Shown here: one piece after another, positions 32,120 through 32,824 of the stretch
Position numbering within the stretch: the first letter of the stretch is position 1
How the letters are laid out: the number at the start of each line of letters is the position of its first letter
Source of the DNA: an uncultured beta proteobacterium
GTDB lineage: Bacteria > Pseudomonadota > Gammaproteobacteria > Burkholderiales > Burkholderiaceae_C
DNA: 32,824 bases
Direction: 5' to 3'
NCBI GenBank assembly: GCA_903869595.1
Contig: CAIPZV010000062.1
Span: 1 to 32,824, forward strand
Program-made: the position numbers and the translations under genes
Notes under the pieces: model-generated
The model's database searches: none
What the model saw: only the letters and a program-made list of their open reading frames with translations
Told to the model about the DNA's origin: nothing

Positions 32120-32824
32120 ATGGCCGCTAACACCAAAGCGCTTTCGGGCGCGGCCTTCGCCACTTTGCTTTTGATCGCGCTGATGATGGGTGCCAACCAT
32201 GTGTCCGCGCGCTTTGCTTTTAACAACGGTGTGGATGTATTGACGGCGGTCAGTGCCCGCAGCGGCGTAACGGCTATCGTGCTGGCGCTCATTCTGTGGC
32301 GCGCGCGGGTGCCATGGGCATTGAGCGAAAGGCACCGCATTTTTCTGCCCGCCATCGGGCTGGTGATCACCGCGCAAAGTGTTTGCATTTATTCCTCGGT
32401 GGCGCGTTTGCCGGTGGCTTTGGCATTGCTGGCCTTTAACACCTACCCTTTGAGCACCGCTTTATGGGCACGCGCGCTTTACGGCCATCGGCCCGAACGC
32501 GCGCTGCTGCTGGCGATTCCCTTTTTACTGCTGGGCCTGTCGCTGGCGCTGGATGTGTCTGGCGCCATCTCGGGCCTGGGCGCGGTGGCGCATTGGCAGG
32601 AAATTGGTGTGGGCGTGGCTTTTGCGTTTGCCGCATCGGCGTTTTTTGGCTTGGCGCTGGTGCTGACCCAGCACGAAGCCAGCGCGCTGGACGGACGGGT
32701 CCGCACCTTCACCACCATGCTGACAGTCGGCGTGCTGGCTTCGCTGGGCGCTGAGCTCAATGGCGGCATGCATTGGCCCACGGCGGATGCCGGCTGGATC
32801 GGCCTAGCCCTGCTAACATTTCTC
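32120..32824 (+). CDS. EamA/DMT-type transporter, 3' end missing
   Basis: The frame runs from ATG 32120 past the window end, showing 235 residues. Repeated hydrophobic segments suit drug/metabolite transporters: AFATLLLIALMMGANHVSAR, then LTAVSARSGVTAIVLALILW, IFLPAIGLVITAQSVCIYSS, LPVALALLAFNTYPLSTALW, LLLAIPFLLLGLSLAL and GVAFAFAASAFFGLALVLTQ. The FNTYPL segment ends the first half of the usual ten-helix architecture. The substrate is unknown. It follows the aldolase closely and might export or import a related metabolite. A 16-codon frame from ATG 32080 overlaps the start and is probably not a gene. Confidence 0.85.
   Translation, partial: MAANTKALSGAAFATLLLIALMMGANHVSARFAFNNGVDVLTAVSARSGVTAIVLALILWRARVPWALSERHRIFLPAIGLVITAQSVCIYSSVARLPVALALLAFNTYPLSTALWARALYGHRPERALLLAIPFLLLGLSLALDVSGAISGLGAVAHWQEIGVGVAFAFAASAFFGLALVLTQHEASALDGRVRTFTTMLTVGVLASLGAELNGGMHWPTADAGWIGLALLTFL

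Noticed and set aside
32080..32130. A 16-codon frame MLKKIFQVPARFVHGR before the transporter
   Set aside because: Too short and overlapping the transporter start; no attenuator-like structure was seen.

Overview
The window looks like chromosomal DNA of a betaproteobacterium of the order Burkholderiales, most likely Comamonadaceae or a close relative. This rests on the GC-rich coding style, the mltG-tmk-holB-pilZ-tatD gene order, a tadA gene fused to a haloalkane dehalogenase-like domain, and an anthraniloyl-CoA pathway cluster. The assignment is by inspection only. Three stretches are clearly more AT-rich than the rest: about 1-1230, 4240-4620 and 30180-30700. They coincide with a partial defence-type nuclease, the promoter region of a large adhesin, and a hicAB toxin-antitoxin pair.

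Layout. Positions 3-758 hold the 3' part of a NucS/Mrr-like nuclease gene, followed by about 475 bp of AT-rich DNA with six copies of the heptamer GTTACAC/GTGTAAC. Positions 1234-8092 form a surface and secretion region. On the minus strand are a small exported Cys-containing protein and a 784-residue trimeric autotransporter whose head is largely a glycine-rich, PGRS-like region. Divergently, on the plus strand, lie a small protein, a TetR-type regulator, a SAM methyltransferase, an exported protein ending in Phe and a subtilisin-like (S8) exported protease. Positions 8094-11556 carry a gene remnant, a PaiB-type FMN protein, the TadA/dehalogenase fusion and an LD-carboxypeptidase.

Positions 11669-16300 (minus strand) are the housekeeping operon mltG, tmk, holB, pilZ-domain gene, tatD and an exported ankyrin protein. 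Positions 16480-21199 (plus strand) hold a nitronate monooxygenase and a B12-dependent class II ribonucleotide reductase, whose genes overlap by 4 bp, then a hemerythrin-like protein and a small exported protein. FNR/DNR-like palindromes lie before the first and third of these genes, which suggests an oxygen- or NO-responsive block. ygfZ follows at 21359-22357.

Positions 22373-30162 (minus strand) are a tight cluster for aerobic CoA-dependent anthranilate (2-aminobenzoate) degradation: FAD monooxygenase/OYE fusion, MarR regulator, enoyl-CoA hydratase, acyl-CoA dehydrogenase, aryl-CoA ligase, RidA and a thioesterase with a truncated GNAT domain. Positions 30419-31082 are hicAB with two operator-like palindromes. 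The window ends with an HpcH/HpaI aldolase and the 5' part of an EamA-type transporter.

The least ordinary features are the PGRS-like glycine-rich trimeric autotransporter with its paired dyads and divergent protease/methyltransferase locus, and the TadA-dehalogenase fusion.
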